Origin: Gavia stellata
Lineage: Eukaryota > Chordata > Aves > Gaviiformes > Gaviidae
DNA: 64,000 nt
Assembly: GCF_030936135.1 (NCBI RefSeq)
Contig: NC_082600.1
Location: 27,969,943-28,033,942, forward strand
Reading direction: 5' to 3'
A program made the position numbers and the translations under genes. Below, piece after piece: positions 24,213 to 35,805 of the stretch. Under the pieces are notes generated by a model. It was not told the DNA's origin. It worked only from the letters and a program-made list of their open reading frames with translations, and ran no database searches. The stretch's first letter is position 1; every line of letters starts with the position of its first letter.

Positions 24213-26908
24213 CTTTGTACAGCTTTGCCACATTTTGAACTATTTCAGCTGACCAGCAATCGTCTGAGCTTGCCGTTGTAAATTTGAGTACCTGCAAGTC
24301 CTTCATGAATCAGTTGAACTTGTGGCCCTTTGCTTTTATCAGTCTGTCGGCACTGGCACTGACATTACTCAGCGTTGTTCAGCATATGAAGTGTAGGGCA
24401 CCCTTGCAGAAGCTCACAGCTTCCCTCTGGGTTGTCTTACAGAGTTTTATGCTTGGTAGGGCCCACGCGTATGCTGAAAATAGCACTGTCACCAACAACG
24501 TAAGCAGAGCCAATACAATCCCATTACCATGATCATCACAGTGATCAGCAGGTCCCAAGTCATAAATTTGGTAATTCTTGTCTCTCCTACAACTCCCATA
24601 TGCTATGCATTTGGGCACTTTTATCTGAGCCTTTCTAGTTAGGAAGCTCAAGAACCCACGGAGTGACCCCAAGTCATATTACACAGCATAAGAACCTGTA
24701 TAGAAAATACTTTTTTGGGGAAAAGGGAGAGTAGAACTGGTCTTGTCTAGATTTATATTGCTTTCAAGGTGACTCTACCCATCGTAGACATGATACACAT
24801 ATAATGACAAATGCAGTCCACCCAGACTGGAAATGAAAACCTATATATGTCAAGTAGGATACACCACCTTGCTGTCTCTGCTTCATGGCTGCTTACTGAT
24901 CTGCCAAACCCAGATTTTAAGCTTTTGGGGAAACAAGGTTGGAAGGGGGTGGGCATAGTTGGCTTTTATTGAAAAGCATCTTTCTTCTCAAAACTGTGCT
25001 TGGTTTGTAGCCATCTAGTGACATACTTTGAAATACTCTCTGTTTCACCTGTTCTTCTTGGCTATTTCTCTCTACAAAATATAATATCTAAAAGCATTAT
25101 TCTCAAAGAGAAATCTAATTAGTAAATTACCCTTTCTTCCTGTGGCTTGGCCTGCAGTTATCGGTCCAACAGGGCTCTGGGTTGAAGAGGATGGAAGTGC
25201 CAAATACACAATGCAGTAGAAATATTTTATTCTCCTCTAGAGAGTCATAATTCACATTCTTTTCTGTAGAACCCTGGAGTCAGGTAAGGTTTCTAGGGGC
25301 TGAAATAACAGAGTCTAGAGCATTGGATTGATGTTTCTTTCTTGGCTAATTTCTTCTGGCTTTTTTTTTAATTTTCCTTAGAATATTTTTGGCAGGATTT
25401 TAAGACACTAATTTACACTGCTGTTCTGGAAACATGGCAGAGAAAGGTCAAATCTTACATAACTTATTCATCAGTGGGTCATTTTATTTCAGTAAGATTT
25501 AGTTTAATATTTAAAATTAGGATGCTGATTTTTGGAAACTGGTTAAAATACAGTATATGGTTACAGTGTTAATAGAGTGTGCCACATACATTTGAAATGC
25601 AGACTTTTAGATTTTCAAAAACAATCAGAAAGCCTTTTATTTTATTCTGATTCACTGGAAACCTGGCATTTCAGAAATGCTTACGTCACATTCAGAAATC
25701 TGATTCTCCTTCTCTGTGAAGAAATCAGATGGGTTCTTTAAATGTTGAATGCAAAGAAACCATACGCTGCGTGATATTCTCTGCTGTAGGGACCATCTCG
25801 AGAGGCAGAGGATCTACATGTGGCCAGCACCTTTTTCATCCACAGCCCTGAAGTGCCTCTGTGACCAGTCTGGTTCAAGCCCACTAACCGCACACAGAAG
25901 TCAGCCCCAGGATTACGAGATGTGTCTTCCTTGCTACTGCGCTGGGAAGCCTAGTGAGAAAAGAGAGTAATTTCCTGCATACCCTCCTTTAAGTGGGAAA
26001 ATGCTGCAGAGGTACCTGATGCATGTGCCATGTGAAGACCATTCTCTCTTCGTGTGTACCATGGGAAATAGTCCAGTCCATTGACTAGATACTATTCAGA
26101 GTTACCACACTTTTGGGTATAGGTCTTAGGCTAAACAAAAAACAACAAAAGTCACACGGATTTCAGTGGCAAAGGGCCAATTTCCATGACAAAGTGTATG
26201 CAGTATTTTTAAAATATTAAACTTATGGGTAAAATGCAGCAACATACTGCTGGTTATAAATTACAGTTTACCCATTTGTAGATGAATTACGTTATAGCTT
26301 TATAAAGAGGCAAAATGTGACAAAGAAATAAGTCACTGTACTCTTTTTTCAGTGAATTAAGCATTAGTTCAAATCATTTCCATAGGAAATCTGAAGGCTC
26401 TTATTTGCAATTTGGGAAGCATTAAAGAGAGTTCTGTTTGTTTTCTGGTACACATTATTTCACGAGGACAACAGTTTTTTTCTGGTAGTTATGTTCCACT
26501 ATTTAGAATAATAACACGGAATGAACTAACTTTTCCTTCCAAAGCAAATTAAGAGTGATTTACAGCTGTTGATCACCTCTCTCACTGCCAAAGTCAAACT
26601 AAACCCAGGGTGAAAAAATAGCAGGAAGAGCTGTTCGTTTAGGATAAAGAGATTTTGTTTCCAGCTGAAACTACAGACGGTGTTTTAGCTAGCAATCACA
26701 TGGGCATGGCTGGCTGGGAGTGAACGAGCACATCCATCTGAAGAAAGCCTGCCATCGACGGAGGCACCAACAGCCGCTGCGGCAGCACCCGGCCACTCTG
26801 CCAAGCGTGACCACCACCCCGCTGCACCCTGCCTGGGAGAAATGAAATTAAAGTACATATGCTGGTAGGTGTGCGAGCATCCATCAGAGCTTTGTTTAAA
26901 GGCAAAGT

Positions 26909-27071
26909 AAAAAAAGAAAAAGAAAAAGAAAAAGAAAAAAAGAAAAAGAAAAAGAAAAAGAAAAAGAAAAAGAAAAAGAAAAAGAAAAAGAAAAAGAAAA
27001 AGAAAAAGAAAAAGAAAAAGAAAAAGAAAAAGAAAAAGAAAAAGAAAAAGAAAAAGAAAAAGAAAAAGAAA
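26909..27071. repeat. Long A5G hexanucleotide array
   Basis: About 27 units of AAAAAG (one or two with an extra A near the start) make a 160-base polypurine strand with no pyrimidine interruption until 27072. The Phe-Leu and Lys open frames across it are by-products. Length is probably variable and may be misjudged in the assembly. Confidence 0.95.
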
Positions 27072-28700
27072 CAAAGCCAAGCTCAACTTTTCATCAAAGC
27101 TGAGTATTGGGTATGAATCACTGCTTCTTAACTTTTGCTTTGTCGTGTCTGATGTTAAACAAATCCAATAGTAGAAAGTACACTGACTCTAATCTGACCA
27201 TGCATAACAATATGTCTGGGTGAAAAAGGCAACATAAGATTATGAGATTTATACCATTTTGAAGAGATTGTGAGTGAGATGTTAAGTGAAGCTCTACAAA
27301 TAGCACCGCGTGGTATCGTGGGGCATTTTACAGTTTTGACAGATGTTTGGTTTCTGTGAGAAGTTAAATAAGCTTATAAAGAGATTTCATCCTTTTTTTC
27401 CCCATATGTGCATGTAAAACATCACCACAATTAATATTTGCATGTTTTCTTTAAATGAGATCCACTGGGAAGTAAAAGAAAAGAAACTGTGCAATTGTTA
27501 AAGCTTTTCACAAAATATTTTAATAAGGATGTAACAGATTCCACATTAGCAATTTCTAAACTAAAAGGAGCTGACTCACAGTCCATTGAAGTGAGTTAGG
27601 ATTTTTTCTCTCATTTCGATGGGCTTTGAATCAGACAACTTTGAAATACTAAATTTAAACATTCATTTAACAGCACCTAATTTTTGGTGAAAGAAATGTA
27701 CAAAGTTGTATCCTGCTTTTTGCTGCTGAGAAAAGTTAAAGGGTATAATTTAACAAAAACCTGTAGTAAGTCCACCACCGCAAATGCTAGATGCCTTAAT
27801 TGTCAACCTTACACTTAACACTGTACTTAAGCACCGTAGCTACCAGTACAATGCTACGGGTATGCTGCTACTAGAGATTTTTCCCAGTATCTTGCTTCAG
27901 ATTGCCAGTAGCTGTAATTAATACAACCACAATATTGTGCTAGAGAAGTGATTTGTCACAGCTACTGGGACACCTGCCACTGTGTGACACTGTTAATGTA
28001 GGTGGTAGAAGGCAAAAACCATAGCTGCTTATTTCAACACGGTCCATACCAATTCTTACATCTGGGGTAAGAGGGAGCAGGGATAGAAGGTTTTGTTTAA
28101 TCAGCTGTCATTTATCAAACAAGAAAGCTTCATTTGTCTATACAAAAATTGTTCTGTCATAAGAGGGAAAGAGAGAAAATCCAAGAGAGAACATTTTTGT
28201 AGGGGGGACAATGTAGATGAAAGAGATAGAAAAAGTGACAACCTTTTTATCTGAAAAGGAGCCTTCTTGAGCATCACCCATTTTAAATGCAACCTTGCAA
28301 GTAGCCACCACAGACATAAGTATGCAGTATAAATTGCTTCAGAGAAACACGTTCACAACACAGTGACAAGAATCAAATAAAAAACCAAACAAAAAGACAT
28401 CTGGCACACACTAAAAACAACAATTCTGAGAATGAAACATTAAGAAGCTCTGGGCCACTGTATTACATTGGCAACATATGAAACCCATTTTATTTTTTTT
28501 AGTGCAACAGAAGAAACTGGAGCTAGGGTAATAGCTATTCTCAAACAGCTACTTTTTTGTCAAGTATTTGTTTCAGAGCCTGATGGAGATTTTGAAATGA
28601 ATCCCTCTTTTTCCATGTAGGCTAAAGTGACTTTGTGGCCACCCAGGTCATTCAAAGCTGTCTTAGCTCCCTTCATCGCTGTTTCACGGCTGGTGGAGCA
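27072..28700. other. Gene-free spacer distal to SSTR1
   Basis: No gene, RNA or repeat is recognised. If the SSTR1 3' UTR is as long as in mammals, its distal part would lie here. Another antisense AATAAA (TTTATT on the plus strand at 28489-28494) is available. Confidence 0.45.
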
Positions 28701-28758
28701 TGCGCAAGACAATGGCTTCACAGTCTAGCGCTCCCTTTAAACTTTATCATTAGCACAC

Positions 28759-28764
28759 TTTATT
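28759..28764 (-). terminator. Candidate polyadenylation signal for SSTR1
   Basis: TTTATT on the plus strand gives AATAAA on the minus strand about 0.92 kb beyond the SSTR1 stop, directly followed by GTGTG. A later signal at 28489-28494 is an alternative. A nearby 15-base direct repeat (CCCAGCTCAGTGCTC at 28790-28804 and 28817-28831) flanks a C-run. Confidence 0.3.
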
Positions 28765-29679
28765 GTGTGTATGGACACATTCAAACATTCCCAGCTCAGT
28801 GCTCCCCCCCCCAACTCCCAGCTCAGTGCTCTGCTCCCTGTGAGTCACAGGACTGTTTATCTCCTGTTATCAGCGCAGCCTGCTGTGCAGCTCTGAAGCA
28901 CAGCAATAATCAGATTTTTTTCTGAAGACCTTTTCTGCCCTGCTTCCCCTGAGCGCAGCACAGAGAGCCAGAGCCCCAGCAAGGTGGAAGCTGTCTGCAA
29001 AGCAAAAGATGGCTCCATGACCGTGCTGATTCTTTTCTCAGGGCTGTTTTGCCCCCCTCTTTCTTTTCAATTCCTAGAGGGGGACAGAGAGAGGCTACTT
29101 GCTCTTTCCTGGGGGAGGGCAAGGTGTATGTTGGGGGGGACTCTTCCCAGCGTTTCCAGTCTCTGAAGGGGAGATGCATACCAACAGATGCTGAGCAGGG
29201 TTGCGTTCAGTCGGGGCGGCGGGGGGGGTGTGAGTCTAAGCCTGAATGCTGGGGCTTGACTGAAGCAGGGTTGACTCAGTGGCCTGAGGGGTCCCACCAA
29301 CCAAGAGAGAGGGCAACCTGTACAAAATGTGCGGGGAGAGTCATTGCAGGACCCGTACAGCCACTCGTCAGATACAGAGACAGGTGATGACAGGTCCTGG
29401 CTGCCAGGCCCTAAGTCGACCCATGAGTGCGGCAATTTGCTAAGGGGGTGTCAAAGCATCAGCGAACACACCCGCTCTCAAGGGAGGCAGATGGAGGGGG
29501 ATGGGGCAGCAGACCGAGGACGTGGAGTTTTCTCTTTTCTTCGCTCCTTCTTGTGCCAAACACCCCTGTTGGTGGGCAGGACCGAAACCCCCTCCCTCCC
29601 GGCCTCCCCATGCCACAGCCCTGGCCTCGCTCACCCTGTTGTGGGGGCAGTAGGGAAGCGGGGGGGCAGGAATGCTTCC

Positions 29680-30867
29680 TCAGAGGGTGGTAATCCTGGA
29701 GGTGCAAGTGCCATTCCTGTACATGCTCCCTGACTCCAAGTTGTCTGGGGGAAAGTCCTCCACGCTGTATGCTCTGCTCTTGAGAGCAGTGGCATAGTAG
29801 TCGATGGGTTCCTCTGCAGCATTGTCCATCCAACTGAGGCAGAGCAGCCGCTGGAAGGACCGCTTGAAGTTGTCCGAGAGAAAACCATAGAGAATGGGGT
29901 TGGCACAGCTGTTGGCATAGCCCAAGATGACAGAGAGCTGGCTGATGGTGGCATCATCCTGCTCTACGAAGACATTGACCAGCTGCACGATGTAGAATGG
30001 CATCCAGCAGATGACGAAGACCATCACCACCATCATGACCATGAGGGTGATCTTGCGCTCCGAGCGTTTGCGTTGCTGCCAGCCAGCCTTCAGGGCCACC
30101 ATGCGCATCTTGGCAATGATGAGGATGTAGCAGAGGCAGATGGCCACCACAGGCAGCAAGAAGCCCATGAGAAAGGTGTAGACCACAAAGACCACCAGCC
30201 ACCTCTGGGTGGGCTCTGGCATGAGCATGTTGCAAGCCACCGTTCCATCACTGTTGGCCGCTGTGTTGGAGAAGATGATGATGGGCAGGATGATAAGGAT
30301 GGAAAGTACCCAGACACCCAGATTGACCATCTTAGCCACAGTGGGCCGGCGGTACCTAGCTGCCTTGATGGGGTGCACCACAGCGATGTAGCGGTCCACA
30401 CTGAGCACAGTCAAGCAGTAGATGCTGGTGAACATGTTGATGGCATCCACGCTGAGCACAAGGCGGCAGAGCAGGGACCCAAAGGGCCAGTGGTGCAGCA
30501 GGGTGGAGGTGACGAGAAAGGGGACACTGAGCATCAGCAGCTCATCCGCGATGGCTAAGTTGAGGATGTAGATGTTGGTGGCCGTCTTCATCTTGGCATA
30601 GCGTAGGATCACGTAGATGACCATGGAGTTGCCGCACAGCCCCACCAGGCATACCACGGAGTAGATGAATGAGATGAGGATGGCGCTGCCCTGAGACTCG
30701 CTCAGGGTGCTGTTCGGGGCGCCAGAGGAGTTCCTGCCGCCCGAGTCCATGCCCCCCGCCGCCGCCTCCTCCGAGGCGCTGCCGGCTCCGCCGCCACCGC
30801 TGTCTCCGCCGCCGCTGTCGCTGCCTGCACCGCCCGGGAGCCTGGTGCAGGTGCCATCGGGGAGCAT
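29680..30867 (-). CDS. SSTR1: Somatostatin receptor type 1 (class A GPCR, single exon)
   Basis: Gi/o-coupled plasma-membrane receptor for somatostatin. It lowers cAMP and restrains hormone secretion and growth. The 395 residues hold a Gly/Ser-rich N terminus with sequons at N46 and N52. Seven helices lie at about 61-86, 96-121, 132-154, 178-200, 224-250, 272-297 and 308-329. Visible motifs are D141 in helix 3 (the ligand-pairing acid of this family), C134-C212 for the extracellular disulphide, DRY at 158-160, CWMP at 287-290, NPILY at 323-327, a likely palmitoylated C343, and a C-terminal ITTL of PDZ-ligand type. Q295 and S309 match the sst1 residues known to exclude octreotide, which separates it from sst2, sst3 and sst5. 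The start is the first Met (MLPDGT, resembling the mammalian MFPNGT), with A at -3. A second Met at residue 40 is less likely. Length matches the family (human about 391). The coding region is intact. Confidence 0.97.
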   Translation of the reverse strand: MLPDGTCTRLPGGAGSDSGGGDSGGGGAGSASEEAAAGGMDSGGRNSSGAPNSTLSESQGSAILISFIYSVVCLVGLCGNSMVIYVILRYAKMKTATNIYILNLAIADELLMLSVPFLVTSTLLHHWPFGSLLCRLVLSVDAINMFTSIYCLTVLSVDRYIAVVHPIKAARYRRPTVAKMVNLGVWVLSILIILPIIIFSNTAANSDGTVACNMLMPEPTQRWLVVFVVYTFLMGFLLPVVAICLCYILIIAKMRMVALKAGWQQRKRSERKITLMVMMVVMVFVICWMPFYIVQLVNVFVEQDDATISQLSVILGYANSCANPILYGFLSDNFKRSFQRLLCLSWMDNAAEEPIDYYATALKSRAYSVEDFPPDNLESGSMYRNGTCTSRITTL

Positions 30868-31210
30868 CCTCCGCCCGGACCTCCCCGCCCCCGGCTCAGA
30901 GCAGCAGGCGCCTGCCGCCGGCCGGGCTCGGCATCCCGGCAGGGCTCCGGGCGCGGCGGCTCCGGGGCGCGGGCATGGGGAAGGAGGCGGCTGCCGGCGC
31001 CGCTCGCTCCGAGTGGCAGTAATTGCTGCTCCCCGGCTGGTGAATGATTAATAGGCAGCGGCGCGTCACCAGCTACGAAAAGGAGGAGGGAAAGAGAAAA
31101 AAAAATGCAGGAGGAGACGTAAGTGGGTGTCCCTCCCAACCCACGCCCCCCTCCCGCCCGCCCGCCTCCCATTCCGCCCTCCGACCGTCGGCAGCTCTGG
31201 CAGCTCCGGG
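30700..31210. promoter_or_regulatory. CpG island at the SSTR1 5' end
   Basis: CpG-dense DNA covers the N-terminal codons, the likely 5' UTR and the proximal promoter. GC-box-like motifs are frequent at 30880-31000 on either strand. Composition then shifts to C-rich but CpG-poor DNA beyond about 31210. Confidence 0.85.
31047..31053 (-). promoter_or_regulatory. TATA-like or POU-like AT motif upstream of SSTR1
   Basis: Inside the CpG island the minus strand reads TATTAATCATTCA, about 180 bases before the start codon. A CRE half-site (TGACG on the minus strand, 31064-31068) sits just upstream of it. It could act as a weak TATA element or as a POU-factor site. POU regulation of rat SSTR1 has been reported in the literature I recall. 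No transcription-start evidence is available here. Confidence 0.3.
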
Positions 31211-31219
31211 GCTGCCGGA

Positions 31220-31400
31220 GTGCAGCCTCCCCTCTGAGTCCCCACTGCCCCCCCACCCCGCAATGCCCCCCGACCCCACACTGCTCTCCCCCTCCAGTAT
31301 TGTTTCCCCCACCTGCACGGCCCTCCCACCCCGCACTGGTGTCCCCAGCCAGCATCCTCTCCCCCCCTCCATTCTGCACTGTTCCCCCTCCATAGCCCCT
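31220..31400. repeat. C-rich degenerate minisatellite with G-quadruplex motif
   Basis: The plus strand repeats irregular units of about 20-30 bases built on CCCCAC/CCCCGCACTG, with C-runs of 4-7. On the minus (SSTR1 sense) strand, positions 31277-31248 read as four G-runs of 4, 6, 4 and 7 separated by loops of 2, 6 and 1. That is a textbook quadruplex pattern, about 400 bases upstream of the SSTR1 start codon. Shadow frames rich in Gly and Trp on the minus strand reflect the repeat and not a gene. Confidence 0.75.
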
Positions 31401-31479
31401 GAGACCGGGCCAGGGGCACCCCAGGCAAAGGGACCATCCTTTCTCCTTTAGGAAAAAAGCCTGGGTCATGGGTGGGTGG

Positions 31480-33300
31480 GCAGGCATGCCTCATGCCTAC
31501 ACAGCTGCTGTAACCCTCTCCTGTCACCATACCACGCGCATTGCCCACCCCATGGCACTGGCACCAGGCATGGCACTGACTATGACAGACCACATAACCT
31601 TTAACCCTAAGTGCACAGCACTGCCTGAAAACAGCAATGCCCATGCCTCCTACCACCACACAGGTCCATGCCCCCTACCTTGTCCTGTCCCACCGCCACC
31701 ACCAGCCATCACACACTAGCAGCATCCAACACATTACAGCGCTGCCTCTCTCCACACACTCTGTCCTGAAACATGCCCCCCCTGCCCCATTCTCACACCC
31801 CAGCACATGCTCTGCTTTTGTCCATCATAAATCCAACAGTGCAGGCACCAGTTTGCACACTACAGCTTGCCATTCCTGTTTACACCACAATGGTGCCAAG
31901 ACCATCCTAGCTATGCTGCTATGCAAACACACCATCTGTCCACTTTTCTGTCCCCTCACATACTGGATAGATCACTTCAAGCTCAACCATCACATGCTGC
32001 ATCACCAGCGCTACAACCCCCTCTCTTAATATTGTACTTAAAAACATATGCATATCCCTGATAGGGTTGTAGCTACACAGGGTGAGGCTATAAACCCTTC
32101 TCAGCACTATACAATGACACAAACCATTGACACTATCTCCATTCGCACACTACTTCTACATATACGTAGCCATCACTACATAAATAACTTATCCCACACT
32201 ACACCCATACACCCACAAACTGCTTCTACACATTGACCCATACTGTGCTATTTTGTACACAAACCCTGATCCTAGACAAACACAGTCATATACACCCATA
32301 GCTACGCATCTCCAGACAGGCACTGCTGCCTTACACGCCTCATCTGCACCACCCGTTCCAAACACAGATGAACACCAGCAGATAGTCCTAATACTGCTAA
32401 TACTGCATCCCTATACCCTGGCAAGCATACTTTTTGGGTTTGTTTTGTTTTTTTTTAAATGTATGACCTTCACATACACCTCTCCTTCTGGGCAATATCT
32501 CTCTTATCTCCCTGTATGTTATTGCTTCATGCATACAATCTGTCCTTATATACTTACACGTAACCACTTAATCAATTTCCATATTCCACTACCACCTGCC
32601 CGTTCTGTATCAACCAGACATGGTTACTCACTAATGCACACACCCTCACACTTGCTCACTGCATCAACGCTTGCTCAGCACAGGCGTACATACAAAATAC
32701 TCAGTAATGGTTTGTTCTGTTGGCTGTAGCCACTCATATGTGTGAGCATACCACACCTGTATGGACATCAACCTGCCTCTTCACATAAGCCGTCACCTAT
32801 GACCACCAACTACTTTTGTCAAGAACAGCAGGTCTGCGCTGTATAAATATCACCATAGTGCATATGCTGCTATATGCTCCCCACAGCACCACTATACTCA
32901 GCATCACACATGCAACCTACTCATTTTACCATACATACCCACCACCTCCTACGGTTCACACATCTTGTTATCACTGTCTGCCCACCGTCATCACAATTAT
33001 ACATAGTATCACTACCCACCACTTTAATATACAGATGCATGCAGTATTACCATCAATTCATTATAACCCATCATCAGGAATTTATTCTCTCTAGCACCAC
33101 ATATATCCCTATAACCCTTACCACCACCAGCAGCTATTCCAACACATACATGTAACCTCTCTGACTGTATGATTTTCCTCATGTCAGTCATCACCTCCAA
33201 TCCATATATACCTAAACACTCCAATGTGACCAGCGTGTGCTCTTTGACACCTTCTCAAAGGTATTGCGTTTACCACATGCACACTTTTGCATGACCCTTA
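31480..33300. other. Strand-asymmetric, G-poor region upstream of SSTR1
   Basis: For about 1.8 kb the plus strand is rich in C and A with very little G. I hand-counted five sample lines of 60 bases (starting 31741, 32161, 32221, 32581 and 32881) and found G 25 and C 114 out of 300. CAC, CAT and ACC trinucleotides recur without a fixed period. This may be the decayed continuation of the C-rich minisatellite at 31220-31400. Open frames here (up to 158 codons) are rich in His, Thr, Ser and Pro and follow from the composition. No gene is supported. Confidence 0.75.
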
Positions 33301-35159
33301 AGCAAGCTGTTTCCTTTTCTTCTGTGACTAAAAAGTAGATGGTGAATACATATATATGTATATATACACCCCTACAAATAAATTTAATGATATATAAAAA
33401 TAACCCTATTCAGCTTTTAGTAATTGCACACAAGTTCTATTCAGACTCTTTGTGACTTTTGAGGACTTTTCATATTTATATTCTAGTATAGAAATGCATT
33501 TATTGAGCAGTCTTTGCAAATGATCTTACCATTCTTAGGACTGTTGCCATATAGGGGTGTTTTAGCTAGATGTTAGAGCACTTGGAGATGCCATACAAAT
33601 TTTTCTCAGAAAATTTATCCTTACATTTGGGGTTTATAGGTTGTATATTCTGATGTGTTAGCATCAGAGCTTCCAATATACAGTGAAAAAAAAAAGATTA
33701 GTGTTTAACTACAGCATGCAAAATCTTTACCTGCTGTGTGCTATCTGACACTGCTCGAATCTCTACAATTATGCAAATTCAGCTGGAGAATTATTTTCTT
33801 TAAAATTTATATTCTGGGAGAATATGAATCAGCTTTCAGTCACTGATATGAGAAGGAGCATAAGTCAATAGCTGCAAACACGTCAACAAGAACATCTGGT
33901 TGATTGCAGCACTTTAGTCTGTTTGAAAACCTATAGTTCAAATATAATCCAATTTTTGTTTATGTAAGCATTTGTTTTAAGGCACATTTACTTATAGAAC
34001 ATTGATTGAGGGGTTTCCTTCTTTCATATTGTTATAAATTGGCGTTTAACAATAGTATGACTAGAAATGTGAATGCTTTTATTGCTCTTTGCAAACATGG
34101 GAGCAAAAAAGATCGGTTTTGAAACTATTAATAGTAGTGTCATCACCACAAAATTTCACTTCTTGTCTGCATTGCCCTCCATTGCATTTGCATACATATA
34201 AACACACAGTCACTCATGGAGACATTTTAGACATTTTATTAATGCTTTGGCCCATTTTGATTAATTACTTTGCAATGCTAGCATTTGCCCATGCCCTGCA
34301 CTCCAAAGGGTCAGTAAAAGATCTTCTGTTGAAATAGGTGTGGGCATAGCGTTCTTTCTTACTGCAGTGTTTCAAAATAAATTACCTGTAAATTGTAACT
34401 TCTGCAAAGGTACTAACCTCATTAGGCATCACGCACATACCTGTTTGACGTGTATGCCCAGAGAAAACAAAATGCCATCATAGGCATAATTATAATGAGG
34501 TACCATGTGCTATATATCCTTCTTAGAAGGCTTGAGGATTTCTGTATCTCCATTCATTGACGTTTCCTTCGGGTATGAAAAATTACATTCACCTTTTCCC
34601 AAAAAGAAATTGTTTGAATGCCTGCATAGTCACTTAGCCTGATTGCTCTAACATAGTTTATAAGTATTAATTTACTGAGAAATTCTAGCTACTGATCTTT
34701 ACCAATGCTCAATTTCCTGTTGCCCATGATTCAAAAGCTTATATTTCTAACCTCAACTACCTGATAAAGTAGCAATGCTTGATTAGAAATAATGCATTTT
34801 ATTATCCCAATAATCATATAATACCATTACAAATACCAACATTGGCTCATTTCAACCTCATGAAACAAAAAGCATAGTTCCGATAATCAAAATATCCTTT
34901 AAAGCAGAAATTCTGATATAAACCAACTCTAATTCGGGAACATGCTTAGACATTTTATTTTTGTTATGGTTTGTTCTTTTATGTAAGGACTTTTCCTGTA
35001 AAGAGTAGGCCAGAGGTCTTAGTTTGTGTTTATAATTCACCTGTCACAAAACGGGGAAGGGCAGCTTGACCTTCTCAACATAGTCTGCAGGTTGGCCTAA
35101 GACACAGGTAAATACTTTCCAGTACCCCATTCTTGTAGCAACACCTGCCTCCCCTGGAA
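33301..35159. other. Gene-free AT-rich spacer
   Basis: Composition returns to ordinary AT-rich DNA. A short palindromic TA tract (ACATATATATGTATATATAC, about 33348-33367) is the only repeat noted. No gene is recognised. Confidence 0.55.
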
Positions 35160-35805
35160 GGGTGGAAGAAGGATTATCTCCCAAAAATTCTTACCTCTGG
35201 GCCATGCTGGGAAGTCTAGGGCTAAGGCTCAGCCCATGCCTAGGGTGAGAGTTAGGGTTAGGAGGGACACAAAGCTCATAGCTCCAGGTGCACTGGGGAT
35301 GCAAGGGGGAAGACTAATGGTGGGGGAGGCTGTGCAAGGAGCTCACACCTGAACACTTGTTCGTTTCTCTGGGACAAGGCTAGGTGCCTCAGGGTACAGT
35401 TCATCCCATGCCTAGGCTTATGTTTAAGGTCAGAAGAGAGACATAACCAACAGCTCCAGCTGAAAGGGGTTGAAAAAGGGTTTAAAAGCTGCAAAAGGTT
35501 GGGGAAGACTCCACAGATGCTATCTCCTAACAACTTTCTCCTCTGGGCCATAGGTTGGGGTCTCTGGATAGGGTGCAATCTATGACTACTCTTACCTAAC
35601 TCTTGGGTTAGAAGAGAGACAAAGTCAAGAGCTCCAAGGGAGCTGAGTCTTAAGAGGGGCTGCCAAAGTGTGCGGAGAATACTTGTCCACATTCTCCTCC
35701 GGGACATGGCTGGGATGTCAGGGTAAGGTCCATCCCAAGCACATCTTAGGGTAGACTTATGTGAGGCAAAACCCAGAGCTCCAGTTGATGAAGCACTTCC
35801 CACTC
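35160..35805. repeat. Diverged tandem repeat with a period near 170 bp
   Basis: Four units are recognised by recurring landmarks in the same order: C(C/T)TC(T/C)GGG plus 'CATGGCTGGG'-like text, 'CATCCCATGCCTAGG'-like text, a TTAGG-rich segment, 'AGAGAGACA', then 'AGAGCTCCA'-like text. The first landmark starts at about 35194, 35366, 35540 and 35696, giving periods of 172, 174 and 156. Each unit is preceded by a partly conserved block (TTATCTCCCAAAAATTCTTA against CTATCTCCTAACAACTTTCT). Units differ by many substitutions and indels, so the array is old. A 175-codon minus-strand frame over it is internally repetitive and not a gene. Confidence 0.8.

Larger units (their letters stand above)
20296..26908. 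other. Gene-free AT-rich spacer
   Basis: No gene is recognised. Contents are an A25 run (20454-20478), an alternating purine-pyrimidine tract (24161-24212) and otherwise unique AT-rich DNA with only short chance frames. A GC-richer patch at about 26690-26840 lies just before the A5G array and has no identified function. Confidence 0.55.

Noticed and set aside
26685-27116. Phe-Leu (minus) and Lys (plus) repeat proteins
   Set aside because: They are translations of the A5G hexanucleotide array and not genes.
30073-30558. 161-codon plus-strand frame antisense to SSTR1
   Set aside because: It is the complement of conserved helices of SSTR1 and has no motif of its own.
30702-31659. Minus-strand frames of 261 and 197 codons upstream of SSTR1
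   Set aside because: They are Gly-rich translations of the CpG island and C-rich minisatellite in another frame, with no domain.
32253-32729. 158-codon plus-strand frame
   Set aside because: Its length follows from the C/A-rich composition of 31480-33300. The product is low complexity.
35245-35262. Interstitial telomere repeat
   Set aside because: Only two TTAGGG-like units occur, and they are part of the larger tandem unit.
35276-35803. 175-codon minus-strand frame
   Set aside because: It lies entirely in the ~170 bp tandem repeat, repeats internally and has no known domain.
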